From assembly GCA_022641835.1 (NCBI GenBank), contig CP048724.1, positions 124,001-188,000 of the forward strand: DNA of 64,000 bases, written 5' to 3'. A program made the translations under genes and the position numbers. The notes below the pieces were generated by a model that was given only the letters and a program-made list of their open reading frames with translations, was not told the DNA's origin and did not search any database. Below are positions 34,279-42,899 of the stretch, piece by piece. How positions within the stretch are numbered: the stretch's first letter is position 1; each line of letters starts with the position of its first letter. The stretch is from Petasospora fabianii (taxonomy: Eukaryota; Ascomycota; Saccharomycetes; Phaffomycetales; Wickerhamomycetaceae).

Positions 34279-36171
34279 ATGAACCTTAGTGCGATTGTGG
34301 ATGCGTATGCCACTGTTGATGCAACTGCAGACGCCACTGTTGACGCTACAGAGCCATCGTTGTCTCAAGATACCCCTGGTCCAAATGTCTACGTGCTCCC
34401 ACTGGGGTTGACAGACGTGCAACGCGACCTCGTTGAGCTCGTCGTTACGCTCCATAGACCATCTCTATTGGCTCGTCTTCGAGGAGAAGACTCATTGGTC
34501 AAGTCTGAAAGGGTACCTGATCCGCAATATCTCTCTGACGTTGAGCTCGAGGGTCTGTTGGACCGTAACCTTGTGAACATTGCCAACCATCCTTATCTTC
34601 TCGTGGAACACTTTATGCCCAAGCGTCTTTTACTCATGGAATCACATGAGAGACTTATGAACGTTAGCGACAAGTTTTCCAAGTTTGATAAGCTCCTTGG
34701 TGCTATTGGAGACTTAAGCATCGACGTTCTCGTGGTTGGTCATAGTATCAAAGAGCTCGACCTCATCGAGGCATTTGTTTTGGGGAGAAAGATCACATAT
34801 AAGAGATATTCTGGAACACATCTTTATGACGGTACTAAGACTATCAAGACCACATATGAATCATCTGAGAAGAAGGTATCATCGAAGGAGGATGACTATG
34901 CCCCAAGAGTCAAGCCCCAACCAGTTCCTCAACAGGTGCGTCTCCATCTCATCACAACACATCAACTCACAAGCTCAGCATTCACCGCTGTACGTCCACA
35001 ATTCATCGTCTCATTCGATGCCCTTCTTGACGTGAAGAACCCAAACCTCGACTGGCTTCGCACAGCTTACACTGATGGTACAACACCGATCCCACTTATA
35101 AAACTCCTTGTGATGCAATCACATCTTCATGGACTCATAGCCAACGAGGACAACATCCTAGAGGATTCATCCATCAGATCCAAGACACTCTTCTCTTCCC
35201 TCGTCAACCGTCAAGTTGATAACACTTCACAGTTTAACGATGCTTGTGGAACACTTTTCCAAAACATTCGCAAGTTCTTTATAACGCCAACTCCATCCAA
35301 TTGGCCAATCCAACGAGTACCAGAGTTTAAGATATATGACACCGAGCAGATAATAGCCTCGGTTGAGGCTGAATATTCACCAATCTCAATTGAATGGAAG
35401 AATAATAAGCGTTTGAAGATGGAACAGATTGTCATTCCTCCAAACTTGACCGTTTCAGAGTATAAATCCCTTTTGGCTAAATTGACCATTGAAAGGATTA
35501 CAGTATTGGAGAAGGATATTGTGGATAATCAGGAAAGACTCAAATCATTAAGAATTAGTTCCACACTTAAGCATGCTGCAGATGATTCATTAAAGTTGAG
35601 TGTTGGTGAGGTGTTTAAGGGAAGTATCAAGACTAAAGAGGATGCTGAAGCTTCTGAGAAGAGACTTGAGAGACTACAAGTTGAATATGAGAAATTCCAT
35701 GAAAAGGAGATTGAATTGGAGAAGAAACTCGGTGCTCTTGAGTTGATTGAAAAGGGTGAGGTTAAGTTAAGTGATGAGGAGATGGACAAACAGATTGAGC
35801 AATTACAACAAGTTTTGGACAAATTGGAGAAGGAGTCAGATGACATGGGTTCTAAAGTTGATGATTTAAGAACTGAATACCAAAGAAGCACATCTACTGC
35901 AGCAGAAAAGGCTACAAAAGTTAAATCTGTCACTGGTATTAATGCTCAGATTGTTGCCAAATTAGAAGGTCAAGGTAAGAAACTTCGTCAACTTGCTCAT
36001 GAGGAGAAGAAAGTTAAGCTTAACGATGAGGTATCACAAATGAAGAATGAACTCAACTTCTTACAAGTTTATCATGAGAAACTTGAAAAGACAGTCAAGG
36101 AAAGAGGTGCTACACTAAACGTTGGAAGAAATGGACGTGTTCATAGATCTACAACGCCTTATCTAACTTGA
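34279..36171 (+). CDS. HDA3: HDA1 histone deacetylase complex subunit (Hda3-like)
   Basis: This 630-residue protein resembles Hda3, a non-catalytic subunit of the class II HDA1 complex that deacetylates H3 and H2B. The N-terminal half has the helicase-like, DNA-binding fold of Hda2/Hda3. It contains NIANHPYLLVEHFMPKRLL and LGRKITYKRYSGTHLYDGT, close to the Hda3 ATHPYLLIDHYMPKSL and LLGNKVHIKRYDG segments. The C-terminal half (about residues 390-615) is a long Glu/Lys-rich coiled coil for assembly. I start at 34279 (MNLSAIVDAYATVD); the in-frame ATG 150 bases upstream would add an unconserved extension. Assignment to Hda3 rather than Hda2 rests on these two segments. Confidence 0.72.
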   Translation: MNLSAIVDAYATVDATADATVDATEPSLSQDTPGPNVYVLPLGLTDVQRDLVELVVTLHRPSLLARLRGEDSLVKSERVPDPQYLSDVELEGLLDRNLVNIANHPYLLVEHFMPKRLLLMESHERLMNVSDKFSKFDKLLGAIGDLSIDVLVVGHSIKELDLIEAFVLGRKITYKRYSGTHLYDGTKTIKTTYESSEKKVSSKEDDYAPRVKPQPVPQQVRLHLITTHQLTSSAFTAVRPQFIVSFDALLDVKNPNLDWLRTAYTDGTTPIPLIKLLVMQSHLHGLIANEDNILEDSSIRSKTLFSSLVNRQVDNTSQFNDACGTLFQNIRKFFITPTPSNWPIQRVPEFKIYDTEQIIASVEAEYSPISIEWKNNKRLKMEQIVIPPNLTVSEYKSLLAKLTIERITVLEKDIVDNQERLKSLRISSTLKHAADDSLKLSVGEVFKGSIKTKEDAEASEKRLERLQVEYEKFHEKEIELEKKLGALELIEKGEVKLSDEEMDKQIEQLQQVLDKLEKESDDMGSKVDDLRTEYQRSTSTAAEKATKVKSVTGINAQIVAKLEGQGKKLRQLAHEEKKVKLNDEVSQMKNELNFLQVYHEKLEKTVKERGATLNVGRNGRVHRSTTPYLT

Positions 36172-36516
36172 CTACACATACACTTAAATTTATATAAATA
36201 TATATATATGTATTCAGTAGTTCAGTTTTCATCTGTATGCTCAAAACATAAAAAAAAACTTATAATGAATCATCATTTGTCCTCCCAAACAAAACAATTG
36301 AATCATTATACCGAAAAAAAAACGAAAAGTTACTTATGTCTCTCAACCCCTTTATCATCATAGTAACCCTTTCCATTGATATGATATGGAAAAAGGACAG
36401 AATGATAAAGAGAAAACGAAACCAACGAGAGACTCCAACTTTTATTTTTCTTTTTCGAATTCCCGATTCAATTCTTCTTAACTCTCCTCTAATACTGCTT
36501 CTTCTAGTGCTTCTCC
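36172..36516. other. Convergent intergenic between HDA3 and SPE2
   Basis: The region is AT-rich, with TATATA repeats around 36196-36210 and A-runs near 36250 and 36315, consistent with 3'-end formation on both strands. I see no gene. Confidence 0.45.
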
Positions 36517-37671
36517 TCAGTGAATGGTCAATCTGTTGATCATCTCAGATTCACACAATTGGAAACTGACATACATCAATTGATAATCATCCAAATCGTA
36601 CAAGATCTTATCAACTTTCTTGTAACCTTTTAGTGAATCCAATTTTCTCAAGGCCTTCATATTCTCTGATTCACCATTAGCAAAGAAAGTGAATTGGAAC
36701 TTGTGTGGTTTAAAGATTTCCAACACTTTATATAAGATCTCAACGTTTGTCAAACCAAACTTGGTAGCATCAACGTTTGTTTCAAAAGATGCATATGACC
36801 AATCTTTCTCTGGTGTAACGTGTAAAGTGTAATACTTATCTTCATCCAAGATGGAATTAGATGAGTATCCACAAGGGGTGAAAGAGAAGGCATCATGGAT
36901 CTGAACTGTATTGTACAAGTTGTTTAAACCTGTGTTGTTAGATGTTGAATGACCCAAGAAATGACCAAGATCATGTTCTTCATCAATCTCAAAACCTGGC
37001 TTGCGAGAAGTGACAAACTGTTCAGCTTTATCAGCAGAGATTTCGGTCATCAAGATCTCAAAAGTCTCATCATCTGTTCCAGATGTTGAAGCAGTAGTGA
37101 TTCCTGTAGTGGTGTACAAGTGCCAATGAGAATTGTCGATACGACCAATCAAGTAGTGGGAACCGTTAGTGAAGTACTGGTTAAGGTATTCAACTTCATT
37201 AGCCCAGTTCTTATGGATAGATCTTTGCTTTTCTGGGAACATGAAAGCTCTTCTAGAATAGAAAACCTTAGCTGGTTGTTTACCATTAATGAGGAAATCC
37301 CAACCAAGTTCACGTTGAACAAGTTGGAAGAGCATATCGAGACAGAGAAGTGTAGTGGTGGTACCACAAGTCTTGAGGATAAGCTTATGATCATAAACGA
37401 ACAATGAGGACTCGGACAAGAGGAAAGCATCAACTTTTGAAGATGACTTGATGGAGAGGATCTTGCAATTGACAAGATCGAGAAGTTGAGACCATTGGTT
37501 ATGAGAGATAGATCTAAGAGACTTATGGTCTGGTAGTTCTCTATCATGGTTATAGAACCAAATCTCGAGAAGTTTCTCTGGTCCTTCAAAAGCCTCGGTG
37601 GAATCCAAGTTCACAGAGAGTTCATGATCGATAAAGGCGTCATCGCCTGCATGGTAAGTGATTGGGGTCAT
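36517..37671 (-). CDS. SPE2: S-adenosylmethionine decarboxylase proenzyme
   Basis: This 384-residue protein makes decarboxylated SAM, the aminopropyl donor for spermidine and spermine. The self-processing site is LLSESSLFV, with cleavage between Glu87 and Ser88 giving the pyruvoyl group. The adjacent KLILKTCGTTTTLLCLD block is the strongly conserved substrate-binding and proton-donor region. The length matches S. cerevisiae Spe2 (396). In the 5' leader a 9-bp perfect hairpin ends six bases before the AUG (37678-37705). This suggests translational control, which is known for this enzyme in plants and mammals by other means. Confidence 0.96.
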   Translation of the reverse strand: MTPITYHAGDDAFIDHELSVNLDSTEAFEGPEKLLEIWFYNHDRELPDHKSLRSISHNQWSQLLDLVNCKILSIKSSSKVDAFLLSESSLFVYDHKLILKTCGTTTTLLCLDMLFQLVQRELGWDFLINGKQPAKVFYSRRAFMFPEKQRSIHKNWANEVEYLNQYFTNGSHYLIGRIDNSHWHLYTTTGITTASTSGTDDETFEILMTEISADKAEQFVTSRKPGFEIDEEHDLGHFLGHSTSNNTGLNNLYNTVQIHDAFSFTPCGYSSNSILDEDKYYTLHVTPEKDWSYASFETNVDATKFGLTNVEILYKVLEIFKPHKFQFTFFANGESENMKALRKLDSLKGYKKVDKILYDLDDYQLMYVSFQLCESEMINRLTIH

Positions 37672-37677
37672 AGTAAT

Positions 37678-37705
37678 TCACCGAGTGGGAGGAGAGACTC
37701 GGTGA
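37678..37705 (-). promoter_or_regulatory. SPE2: AUG-proximal hairpin in the SPE2 leader
   Basis: On the mRNA strand TCACCGAGT pairs perfectly with ACTCGGTGA across a 10-nt pyrimidine loop CTCTCCTCCC. The 3' base of the stem is six bases upstream of the SPE2 AUG. A stem of this strength next to an AUG would slow scanning ribosomes in yeast. A regulatory role is inferred; the pairing is seen directly. Confidence 0.6.
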
Positions 37706-38307
37706 TGCGTGGGGGTGGTAAGAAGTAGTTAATAGAAAGATATAAGATATAACTGTATGACAGTGATGAAGGTTTTAGTATATGCTCAATTATCCAGGCT
37801 TCTTTGGTGTGTTTGCGTGAATGTAGAGCTCGACTGGCATACGCTGCGTGAGTACTGGGGGAAGTAGGTACAAGTGAGTCGGGGTGGTTGTCCTCGGTCG
37901 AATCTCGGCGTCCTTGCTAACGATAGTATAGACGCGAGAAAAGGACTAGTCTGTTGCTTGTGTTTGTCTTATAAGGTGCTGACTAGTGACCTATAATGCA
38001 CTGCTTAAGCCTTTTGAAAGCCCTTTAAAACAATCTATTGAGAAGATTAAGTGTAAGAAGATCTCGACGACTCAATTGCTTCCACATTGTTCTACAGAAT
38101 TTTTCACCTTCGCGCCTCGACGCAATTTCCCTTTTGAGAAGATTCTCTGGGCATTTGTTCTCTTATACTGTTGTTCTATACTGTTGTGTTGTACTGTTGT
38201 ACTGTTGTTCTATACTGTACTGTCGTACTGTACTGTTGCACTGTTAATGGTTGTCCCACTTTTATAGTCTAGATCATGGTTTTCACTTGTATTTAAGGCT
38301 TTGTAGA

Positions 38308-38348
38308 CCTCATAATGGTAATGGTCGCCTCTGGCGACCATTATGAGG
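38308..38348. repeat. 16-bp inverted repeat with one 6-nt bulge
   Basis: The right arm GGCGACCATTATGAGG (38333-38348) pairs with the left arm CCTCATAATGG plus TCGCC, with TAATGG as an extra 6 bases between them and TCT as the loop. The extra TAATGG duplicates the sequence beside it, as from replication slippage in one arm of an older perfect palindrome. Confidence 0.8.
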
Positions 38349-38812
38349 TATAAGTAAACTATACACTAAACAGACACATAGATACAAGCACGACGATATC
38401 CCCCAATCATGAAACTGTCAGCTATTACAAAGTCTTCTGCAAAAAAGAATAGAGCAGCGATTAAATGGAAGGTGGTATTTGTTCTAGGACCCTGCCCTCT
38501 CATAACTCACAGCACAAGGACTCTAAGATGCCAGGATAACCTTTTAAAAAGATCATCCTAGAGAATCACGTCTGTGGGCAACGGCAATACGCAGAAGCCA
38601 CGTTGAAGAGGGAACAATAAAAGGATCCGTAGTGTTATTAGAAGTCTTAGGTGAGTTGGGGAAGAGTGTAAAATGTCCTTTGAAGAGATTTTTTTAGTGA
38701 GGAGGGCATCTCTATAAATGGTTACCCGGCTTAATAAGGGCATACCGCGATATAAACAAATCTCTAACTATGTCATCTACTGTCTACTGTCTGCTGTCTA
38801 CTTATCTAGTCT

Positions 38813-38860
38813 ACTTGTTTACTTGTTTACTTGTTTACTTGTTTACTTGTTTACTTGTCA
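38813..38860 (+). repeat. Tandem 8-base repeat (CTTGTTTA)n
   Basis: The eight-base unit CTTGTTTA is repeated about six times just before the HSH49 start. Because eight is not a multiple of three, reading through it gives an eight-residue peptide period, YLFTCLLV, in the frame that joins HSH49. Confidence 0.9.
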
Positions 38861-38871
38861 GTCGGAGTATC

Positions 38872-39516
38872 ATGTCCCACTCAGATAGAAACCAGGACTG
38901 TACCTTATACGTCGGTAACCTCGATGAACAAGTCACAGAGGCATTACTCTATGAACTCTTCTTACAAGTGAGTCCAGTACGAAGCGTTCATTTACCCAAG
39001 GATCGTGTCCTAAGGACTCATCAAGGTTATGGCTTTGTAGAACTACGAACACCTGTTGATGTTGAATACGCTGAGAAGGCAATGGGTGGAATCAAACTCT
39101 TTGGAAGATCTTTAAAAGTTAATAAAGTCAAGAGAGAACGTACAACTACACAATCTTCCACTAATAACACAAATGGAGACACTGATACTGGTGCTACACT
39201 CTTTGTTAAGAATCTCGACGAGATGGTTGATGAGAACTTATTAAGTGATATCTTTAAACAGTTTGGTCCACTACTACGCATGCCCACCGTGGTAAGAGAT
39301 GATGAAGGTAAGTCTAAAGGTCATGGGTTTGTCTATTACAAATCTTTTAAAAACAGTGATGAAGCATTGACCAAGATGAATGGACAATTTATCTTAAACA
39401 AACAAGTATCTGTTGATTATGCTATGAAGAAACATAATGGTAAACTCATCAAACATGGAAGTAAAGTTGAGAGATTGTTAATGGAACAAGCTGAAATGAA
39501 TAACTACTCTGTTTAA
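38872..39516 (+). CDS. HSH49: SF3b subunit Hsh49 (SF3B4-like), two RRMs
   Basis: The 214-residue protein has two RNA-recognition motifs and little else. RRM1 spans about residues 10-86 (RNP2 LYVGNL, RNP1 GYGFVEL) and RRM2 about 108-184 (RNP2 LFVKNL, RNP1 KGHGFVYYK). This layout and the length match Hsh49, the SF3b protein of the U2 snRNP that binds Cus1 and contacts pre-mRNA near the branch site. S. cerevisiae Hsh49 is 213 residues. I start at 38872 (MSHSDRNQDC). An in-frame ATG at 38770 would add 34 hydrophobic residues encoded partly by the tandem repeat. Confidence 0.88.
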   Translation: MSHSDRNQDCTLYVGNLDEQVTEALLYELFLQVSPVRSVHLPKDRVLRTHQGYGFVELRTPVDVEYAEKAMGGIKLFGRSLKVNKVKRERTTTQSSTNNTNGDTDTGATLFVKNLDEMVDENLLSDIFKQFGPLLRMPTVVRDDEGKSKGHGFVYYKSFKNSDEALTKMNGQFILNKQVSVDYAMKKHNGKLIKHGSKVERLLMEQAEMNNYSV

Positions 39517-39724
39517 CCATATTACTTAATGACGCATATGGCATATTGAGGCTTTTTGACTGTAGACCCAATCAACTTTATCTTTCGCAGTATGACAAGC
39601 TATTTGACCTATCTACTCATATGCCATAGCAACAGAGTTATGCTCGCTATGCTCACATAGACCAAGGGCCATCAACTTCATTACTAAACACAAATAACAT
39701 TATCATAATCTCTAACCAGAGAAA

Positions 39725-42358
39725 TCATGGGAAAGAACCAATTCTTGGACCGAAATAACCCTCTGGTGCCTCAACTGTCAAATCTTTCAATGTCTGTCTT
39801 CCTTCAAACCCATCAACTCCAACTCCAACTATAGTATTCCCCCACCATTCAATATGCTTTGGCTTATACTTAACAGAGAAGAAAATGATCAAAGCAGAAA
39901 AGGCAACAGCAGATGAAAAGGCAGCAGCCAACACATAGTTATATTTCTCCCACCAAGCAGGATATCTGTTTCTAATGTAATGCATAAAGATGAAAGATAA
40001 GTAAAGACCAGTGGTAACATATGACAAGTTATATGGTGCCCATTGTTGCATACCACCAATAATCAAAGTTGGAGCAAAAAATCTAAACTTCTTTGGGAAA
40101 TATCTTTTAACCAAGACACATGGTATCACAGCAAGAGCACCAATTAAGAAAGTATACTGTAACACTGGGTAAAGACCATTGAATACTCTCTTTGGACCAA
40201 TGATACCCCAAAACACTGCAGCAGAGTAGAAATTTGTCTCTTTTGGACATGTGAACTTGTTTTCCGCCTGAGGGGTACAAATGTTCTCGATGTTAGCTAA
40301 TTGCCAATTGATCACACCAAGGGAAACAAAGCATTGGATCAAAGTGGAAATCATCTGTCCTCTAAAGATGGCCATTGGTGGGATCTTTGCATAATGGGCA
40401 AGCTTCTGGTCACCAATGTACGTCTCCGCTTGTGAATCGATGTTACGACCAAGTGACTTCAAAGTGTTCATGGCAAGAGCATTACCTGGAAGTGCATAAC
40501 CAATAATCAACTCAACAAGCACGTTCATGGTTAAAGCGAAACCAGTAGTGGAGAAAATGAGACAAATTGGAACAAGGAAGATTAAATTGATTCCCAAGAT
40601 GAAGAAAATACCCCAGACTGGAGTTTGAGCTGGATAGAGCTTGATACAGAGAATGGCTAGCACAACGGAGACAACAAGGATAATGTAGTAGTAGTAATCT
40701 GGAACCTCCTTATACTTACGCATCATCTTAGAGTGACAATCATCGTAGCCTTCATAAGTGGACTGCTTCCAGTTCTTCAAGTTGGAGAAAATCTTCTTCA
40801 TTCCCATTCTAATGGTCTTCCACTCCTGCACCATAGTGTACAAGAAACCGAATGGATAAAGAGCAAAGAAGGCACCATAGACAAGCAAATTACCAGCTGT
40901 GTAGAAAGGTGGTGAGTATTTCTGATATTCAGACTCAATCAAGTGAGAGGACTCATCCAACAACTTGGTGGCCTCAAACACTTCACCTGTGTTAGTGTAG
41001 ATCTTGTTATCGTTGATTGGCAAGAAGGCAGTCCACTTGTAGTTCTTATAGAAGAGACCAAGAATGACAAAGAATCCAATGAATGTGCCAATCCATTGGT
41101 TCATTTGGGAGAAGAACGGAATAGTCAGGGAGTAGTTATAGTCAATGATGTTCCAGTCAAATGTAACAATTGGATTGAAACCAAGACCATACTGTAAGCC
41201 ACAGACGGTGGCCAAGTTGAAGTTTTCTGGTTTTATCCAAGTAATCCAGGAGAATGTAGAGAGACCTTCAAATAGATAAGCCGGAATCCAGTTGTATACA
41301 AACATGATGGAGAAACAAATGGAAAAGAACTGGTATTTGGTAAGTTTCCAGCCGTTGATGATTTCCTTCTTCTCCGGTTTAAGCAATGCTCTATTCAGTG
41401 CCAAAGTTGGCATCAATGTTGGCCAAATACATCTTGGCTCATAGATAGCAAATCTTCTTGCAATAGCAACAAGACCAAAACCCATGTACTGGGAAGAAAG
41501 CATGAGAAGGACCTGGTAACCGAAGTCAATCCACTTAGTTGGCAAATAGTGGTCGAGTTTCTGCATGAAGATGTTCAAGGAAACATATGTGTAGGAAATG
41601 GCAACATTGAAAATAATCGTGGAGAACATTTGCTCTTTGTAAGACCAAGGACCTGGGTTCAAGGAGTGTCTGGTACCTCTGATGGTGAACCCCCAGTCTG
41701 GTAAGACCTTAGCAAGGAATTTTCCACATGGGAAGAGCAAAAGCTGAATCATCGAAGATGACAGTGTAATCTGTGGCTTTCTGTGCATAAAGAACTCGTT
41801 GACACCTGTACCAATGATGGTCCAGAAGAACCCAAGGAAGTAAGCTCTGATAGTCTCTACTGGAATCTCAGTGTCATCGAATGGATCAGTCACAGCTCTA
41901 ACTTCTGGGTATGGGGAATGAAAGACGGCAAGACCAGCCTCCAGCTTACACTCAAACTCCCATTCATCCTGAGAGACCTCAGATGCTTCTGGACCTTGAA
42001 TAAGAAGTTCAATTCGGTCATAAGTCTGGGCTGGGAAATTGGCATCGTCCTCGTGATGATCATGCAATTTCTTCAAGTGCTCAACAGCTTCAAAAGGCGT
42101 AAGACCCTCAATCATTTCAACCATGTAAGAGACGTCTCTTGGAAACTTTGAAATTTCAAGAAGATCACTATCATTCTCAACGGTGTGACCACAACGAGTG
42201 AGAATGATCTCTCTGTGTCTTAGATTAACATCTTTGGAAACGGCACCTTCACTGAGCTCGTAGGTCTCGATACCGATAGCCTCTTTAACCTCGTTGTTGG
42301 ACTCCGAGGTTGTGGAGGAGTTGGTGGAGCTCTTTGTGAGGTTGGCCAGGAAGCCCAT
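39725..42358 (-). CDS. Oligopeptide transporter, OPT family (Opt2-like)
   Basis: The 877-residue protein has about 14-16 hydrophobic helices and the OPT signatures. NPGPWSYKEQMFSTI near residue 232 is the family NPG motif, and the C-terminal part contains KRVFNGLYPVLQYTFLIGAL and MQQWAPYNLSYVTTGLYLSF. The soluble N-terminus (about 160 residues) contains a segment with EMIEGLTPFEAVEHLKKLH, typical of the fungal members. These proton-coupled carriers import tetra- and pentapeptides or glutathione, and Opt2 also acts in membrane lipid asymmetry and vacuole biology. The length equals S. cerevisiae Opt2 (877). It is divergent from the C45 acyltransferase gene with a 541-base shared promoter. Confidence 0.92.
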   Translation of the reverse strand: MGFLANLTKSSTNSSTTSESNNEVKEAIGIETYELSEGAVSKDVNLRHREIILTRCGHTVENDSDLLEISKFPRDVSYMVEMIEGLTPFEAVEHLKKLHDHHEDDANFPAQTYDRIELLIQGPEASEVSQDEWEFECKLEAGLAVFHSPYPEVRAVTDPFDDTEIPVETIRAYFLGFFWTIIGTGVNEFFMHRKPQITLSSSMIQLLLFPCGKFLAKVLPDWGFTIRGTRHSLNPGPWSYKEQMFSTIIFNVAISYTYVSLNIFMQKLDHYLPTKWIDFGYQVLLMLSSQYMGFGLVAIARRFAIYEPRCIWPTLMPTLALNRALLKPEKKEIINGWKLTKYQFFSICFSIMFVYNWIPAYLFEGLSTFSWITWIKPENFNLATVCGLQYGLGFNPIVTFDWNIIDYNYSLTIPFFSQMNQWIGTFIGFFVILGLFYKNYKWTAFLPINDNKIYTNTGEVFEATKLLDESSHLIESEYQKYSPPFYTAGNLLVYGAFFALYPFGFLYTMVQEWKTIRMGMKKIFSNLKNWKQSTYEGYDDCHSKMMRKYKEVPDYYYYIILVVSVVLAILCIKLYPAQTPVWGIFFILGINLIFLVPICLIFSTTGFALTMNVLVELIIGYALPGNALAMNTLKSLGRNIDSQAETYIGDQKLAHYAKIPPMAIFRGQMISTLIQCFVSLGVINWQLANIENICTPQAENKFTCPKETNFYSAAVFWGIIGPKRVFNGLYPVLQYTFLIGALAVIPCVLVKRYFPKKFRFFAPTLIIGGMQQWAPYNLSYVTTGLYLSFIFMHYIRNRYPAWWEKYNYVLAAAFSSAVAFSALIIFFSVKYKPKHIEWWGNTIVGVGVDGFEGRQTLKDLTVEAPEGYFGPRIGSFP

Positions 42359-42899
42359 GATGGGGTGGTAAGAGTAGTTTGAGTTGAATGGGGCTGACTC
42401 AAACTGGGGACAGGACCCTTACCTATGTCGCCGGATCAGTGCTGATCTTTATAAGTCTGCAGCGGGTGGAAGATCCTTCAACACTATCACTAAGAGTCAC
42501 TAGATAACAGATCTGCATATCATCGATAGCAGAGTTGCAGGAAGACAAGACTGCATCGTATGTTTTAGGAGGAGACTCGGAGATCTAGTTTCCCATTCAA
42601 GAGCGACCCCGATACCGGCATCACAGATCACGGAGCTTAACCAAATCGGGAAGGACCTGCTTTCGGTAATTATCCGGAACTCCGCCTGGTGGTTTAACCC
42701 GATTGGGAATCACTCCGCATTTTCTTACCCACACACATCATCTATCATCACGTTGCGTCTAAGGATTCATATCATTGGGCTCTCCAGGCTACGACATATC
42801 TCTTTCAGAGATCAGTATCACTGCATCCGTCCAAGTTGACTTTCCTTATAAGTGCAGACAGTGCCTCTCCAATGTATGTAATGGTTCTGAACCTTTGGG
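42359..42899. promoter_or_regulatory. Shared divergent promoter of OPT transporter and C45 acyltransferase
   Basis: Candidate Zn-cluster sites include an inverted CGG-N7-CCG in TTCGGTAATTATCCGGA (about 42663-42679). Two oppositely oriented CCCGATTGG-like elements lie near 42641-42652 and 42699-42712. A TTATC lies within the CGG site, and GATAA occurs near 42504. These would suit the Zn2Cys6 regulator next door or GATA factors, but binding is inferred. Confidence 0.4.

Larger units (their letters stand above)
37706..38871. other. Divergent 1.2-kb region between SPE2 and HSH49 with repeats and a hairpin
   Basis: From 38158 to 38245 runs a degenerate repeat of a unit like TACTGTTGT. At 38308-38348 there is a strong hairpin, listed separately. 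TATAAA lies near 38750. From about 38813 to 38860 runs a tandem (CTTGTTTA) repeat. A 50-codon ORF (38409-38561) is unrecognised and probably spurious. Confidence 0.5.

Noticed and set aside
37901-37945. GGTCGAATC resembling a tRNA B box
   Set aside because: No A box, acceptor pairing or anticodon arm can be formed around it.
38409-38561. A 50-residue ORF starting MKLSAITKSSAKKNRAA
   Set aside because: No promoter logic or homologue is recognised, and the composition changes midway. It is kept only as a note.
42671-42682. 12-mer CCGGAACTCCGC shared with 58616-58627
   Set aside because: Hundreds of shared 12-mers are expected by chance in 64 kb, and the flanks differ.
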